From: Scytonema sp. UIC 10036
GTDB taxonomy: Bacteria; Cyanobacteriota; Cyanobacteriia; Cyanobacteriales; Nostocaceae
NCBI RefSeq assembly: GCF_009725235.1
Contig: NZ_WJFC01000010.1
Span: 68,483 to 132,482, forward strand
DNA: 64,000 bases
Direction of reading: 5' to 3'
Shown: one piece after another, positions 62,129 to 64,000 of the stretch
Position numbering within the stretch: the stretch's first letter is position 1
Layout: every line of letters begins with the position of its first letter
Made by a program: the position numbers and the translations under genes
The notes under the pieces: generated by a model
The model's database searches: none
Told to the model about the DNA's origin: nothing
Seen by the model: only the letters and a program-made list of their open reading frames with translations

Positions 62129-62273
62129 GCTTCCTATCGTACTGATGGACACAACTTAGCACAATTTTGGTAGAAAAACCAATAAATACAGAATTTATGT
62201 AAATAAATTATGCTTAATTATTGTAATCGTATGCTTTAAACCGTACAATAAGAAAAAAAAGAGCCAATAAAAT

Positions 62274-63536
62274 TTGCCAAAAAACAAAGGCGATCGCCCT
62301 GACACCAGTCAAAATGCGATTGCCTTCTATAAAAACCACAAAAATATATCATTACCTATGATGATGCCACAACTTCAAGCCCTTGCGCCAAACGAACAAA
62401 TTATTGCTCAACGAGAACTCGACCAAGACGTTGAAGCACAAGCCAACGCCATAGCCCCAGAAACTCCTGGTGATTCCTTTGATGGACTCGATCGCGCCAG
62501 CCAAAACATCCTGACCCACGCCATGATGCTTGCCCAACAAAAAGAGCACTTATCCAAAAGAGAGTATAAAAAGCTTCTTAAGCAGTACGGTTGGAAAAAT
62601 GAAGACCGGAAGTATTTGAGGGTGGCTCTTGTATTCAAGCACTTTGCCGCTCGAGATTTAGCCAAAATCGAGCCAAGCACTCTCTTCCGTTTGGCAAATA
62701 ACCCCAAGAAGTACCAAAGCATTATTGACCAATTGCTCGCTGCACCAGAAATTAATCAACAAACAGTTCGGGATCTTATTGCCAAGCAACGACAACCCAG
62801 AGAACCAGAACCAGAACAAGAACAACCGAGTATCTGGCGGCGGACAAAGAATGGAGCACGGTATTGTCAAATTCCACCCATTCACGAGACGGACGATCTC
62901 ACCGGAACAACTTTGCAAAAGATGATGGATGAGGAAGGGTTGACAGCACAGCGCATTATTGCCGAGGCAGTAGCATTGCGGCAGGCGTACAAGGAAGGGC
63001 GGTTGGTGTTGGTGGAAGGTACCGAGCCACCGAGTGAAGAAGAAATTTGGGTTGAGGATTTTAACGCGGACACTGAGGTGGTTGAAGAAATCACGGAAGG
63101 TGAATGGACTTTCGAGCCTGCACCGGAAAAAGATGATTGGACCGTCGAGAGCATAGAGTATGATGACTTAGCTCAACCCGAACAGGTCATGTCAAACGTT
63201 GAGCAATCGCCCCTAGAAGAATTGATTGAGACGTTTCAAGTAGCTACGACTTGGGAAGAAATAAGAGTTGCTTTGGTCGATCGCGAGGACTACAAGCAAC
63301 AGGCATGGGAGGCACTGACACCTGTTGAGAAGAAGCGCTTAAGAGCGTTAATGCCGATTGAAGTGAGAAAATTAAAAGAAGCGAAGAAAGCTGGTTTAAT
63401 TGTTGACTTTCAAGAACTCAGAGACGGAGTTTACCAGGTGCGGCGAATGGGAAATGTACTGGGTGAAGTTGTGAGTGCATCGAGGTTGGATGCTTTTTTA
63501 GCACAGTTGAGAGGTGATGGGCAAAGCTTTGCTTGA
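62274..63536 (+). CDS. Acidic protein of unknown function
   Basis: 420 residues from a TTG start; an ATG at 62358 would give 392. Charged and low-complexity in the middle (KQRQPREPEPEQEQPS), with helical ends (LSKREYKKLLKQYGWKNEDRKYL and WEALTPVEKKRLRALMPIEVRKLKEAKK). No catalytic motif or membrane segment. The segment YKQQAWEALTPVEKKRLRALMP resembles short helical repeats of plasmid or phage-associated cyanobacterial proteins, but I recognise no family. With a divergent XRE regulator and a degenerate gene behind it, this may be a small mobile or plasmid-derived island (inferred). Confidence 0.65.
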   Translation: MPKNKGDRPDTSQNAIAFYKNHKNISLPMMMPQLQALAPNEQIIAQRELDQDVEAQANAIAPETPGDSFDGLDRASQNILTHAMMLAQQKEHLSKREYKKLLKQYGWKNEDRKYLRVALVFKHFAARDLAKIEPSTLFRLANNPKKYQSIIDQLLAAPEINQQTVRDLIAKQRQPREPEPEQEQPSIWRRTKNGARYCQIPPIHETDDLTGTTLQKMMDEEGLTAQRIIAEAVALRQAYKEGRLVLVEGTEPPSEEEIWVEDFNADTEVVEEITEGEWTFEPAPEKDDWTVESIEYDDLAQPEQVMSNVEQSPLEELIETFQVATTWEEIRVALVDREDYKQQAWEALTPVEKKRLRALMPIEVRKLKEAKKAGLIVDFQELRDGVYQVRRMGNVLGEVVSASRLDAFLAQLRGDGQSFA

Positions 63537-63997
63537 AATTTTTGTAGTATTGCCAGTACAAAGGCGATCGCCTTAAGTAAGCCAGGACGATGTTTAGAAA
63601 CAATCATCCATTTGGGTAAGCGGCTAAACAAACTTTGGTTCTGCCACCCATATTGAGGATTGGGCTTCGATCCACGCAATAAACTGGCTATATATTGTTC
63701 TAGCAGCAGTAGATGGCGTTCGTTGTATGCCCACAATACGTGATGGCGATATTTTGTCTGTAACCACAGTGGTAGCCTAAAGTAAGGATCGAGCATGGGA
63801 TCTGCATGCCAATCGTATCTAAAGCCAGGAGCAGCCAACTCTTTACTCAATCCACATCCTCTACAGACAAGACGCCGTGCTTGAAAGTACGTTAGAACGG
63901 ACGTACTGTTAGAACAAGCAGAATTAATATATGCTAGCGGGTAGGGGGTAGGGAGTAGGGGGGTGAGGGGAAATTTTTTAAGATCTACAACCAACAA
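63431..63997 (-). pseudogene. Degenerate zinc-ribbon-like ORF
   Basis: An open frame of 188 codons whose middle (RRLVCRGCGLSKELAAPGFR, WHADPMLDPYFRLPLWLQT, HVLWAYNERHLLLLEQYIASLLRG, SLFSRLPKWMIVSKHR) resembles a family of zinc-ribbon-containing hypothetical proteins. The second Cys pair expected after LPLWLQT reads KYRHH instead. The 40 N-terminal residues are encoded by repeat-like DNA near 63930-63990, and the 3' end overlaps the acidic-protein gene by 106 bases. A truncated or decaying gene is most likely, but a working shorter protein is not excluded. Confidence 0.4.
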
Positions 63998-64000
63998 CTA

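Overview
The window is from a filamentous, probably heterocyst-forming cyanobacterium. Frequent GCGATCGC-type octamers, many heptanucleotide-type short tandem repeats between genes, PATAN, DUF4332 and pentapeptide-repeat proteins, carbon-concentration gene remnants and the ffh-rpsP-KH-rpsU-phoH block all point that way. Family names were assigned by eye from motifs; nothing was searched against a database.

Region 1 (1-18186) is the 3' part of a nonribosomal peptide cluster. It has an adenylation protein cut by the window edge, a free-standing carrier protein, a SyrP-like Fe(II)/2-oxoglutarate hydroxylase, a methyltransferase, and a 3479-residue synthetase with the order C-A-PCP-C-A-PCP-Cy-A(Ox)-PCP. 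A type II thioesterase (opposite strand), a glycosyltransferase and an MFS exporter follow. The last module reads as cysteine-specific with an oxidase insertion, so a thiazole is predicted. The two internal A domains are near-identical copies. A 58-residue HlyD C-terminus after the exporter looks like the remains of a lost secretion gene.

Region 2 (18191-22342) is a minus-strand trio: a winged-helix-like protein, an AAA+ ATPase, and a DUF1802-like protein fused to a PD-(D/E)XK nuclease-like domain. It is a candidate defence or DNA-processing system. Region 3 (22701-30557) carries a lipoprotein, an oligopeptide-repeat protein, a DUF6174-like secreted protein, a two-component system, two secreted proteins of unknown function and a TnpB-like RuvC nuclease without a visible zinc ribbon. 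A ribbon-helix-helix protein divergent from it has matching palindromes upstream. Region 4 (31406-37943) holds a broken IS1634-type transposase, an HtrA protease, a group 2 sigma factor, a row of three truncated genes (sbtA, a beta-carbonic anhydrase, pxcA) and a peptidoglycan-binding protein. Four genes in regions 3 and 4 share a promoter-proximal motif with the core TTCTTTACAATT.

Region 5 (38102-44899) contains an isochorismatase-like hydrolase, an AraC regulator, an alpha/beta hydrolase, tRNA-Thr and tRNA-Tyr, an ABC exporter and a DUF6816-like protein. Region 6 (45549-49295) is a compact signalling module: PATAN protein, roadblock protein, protoglobin, a 47-codon small ORF, a Ras-like GTPase and a second roadblock protein. 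It looks like an MglA/MglB-type switch placed beside a haem sensor and is my first choice for an undescribed system. Region 7 (49518-54479) is housekeeping (ChuX-like, phoH, rpsU, KH protein, rpsP, ffh), interrupted by a non-autonomous IS200/IS605-like element. Region 8 (55243-64000) has a pentapeptide-repeat protein, a translationally coupled DUF6887/DUF6888-like pair, a DUF4332 protein, a TetR regulator divergent from an active/inactive M16 peptidase pair, an XRE regulator, an acidic protein of unknown function and a degenerate zinc-ribbon ORF.
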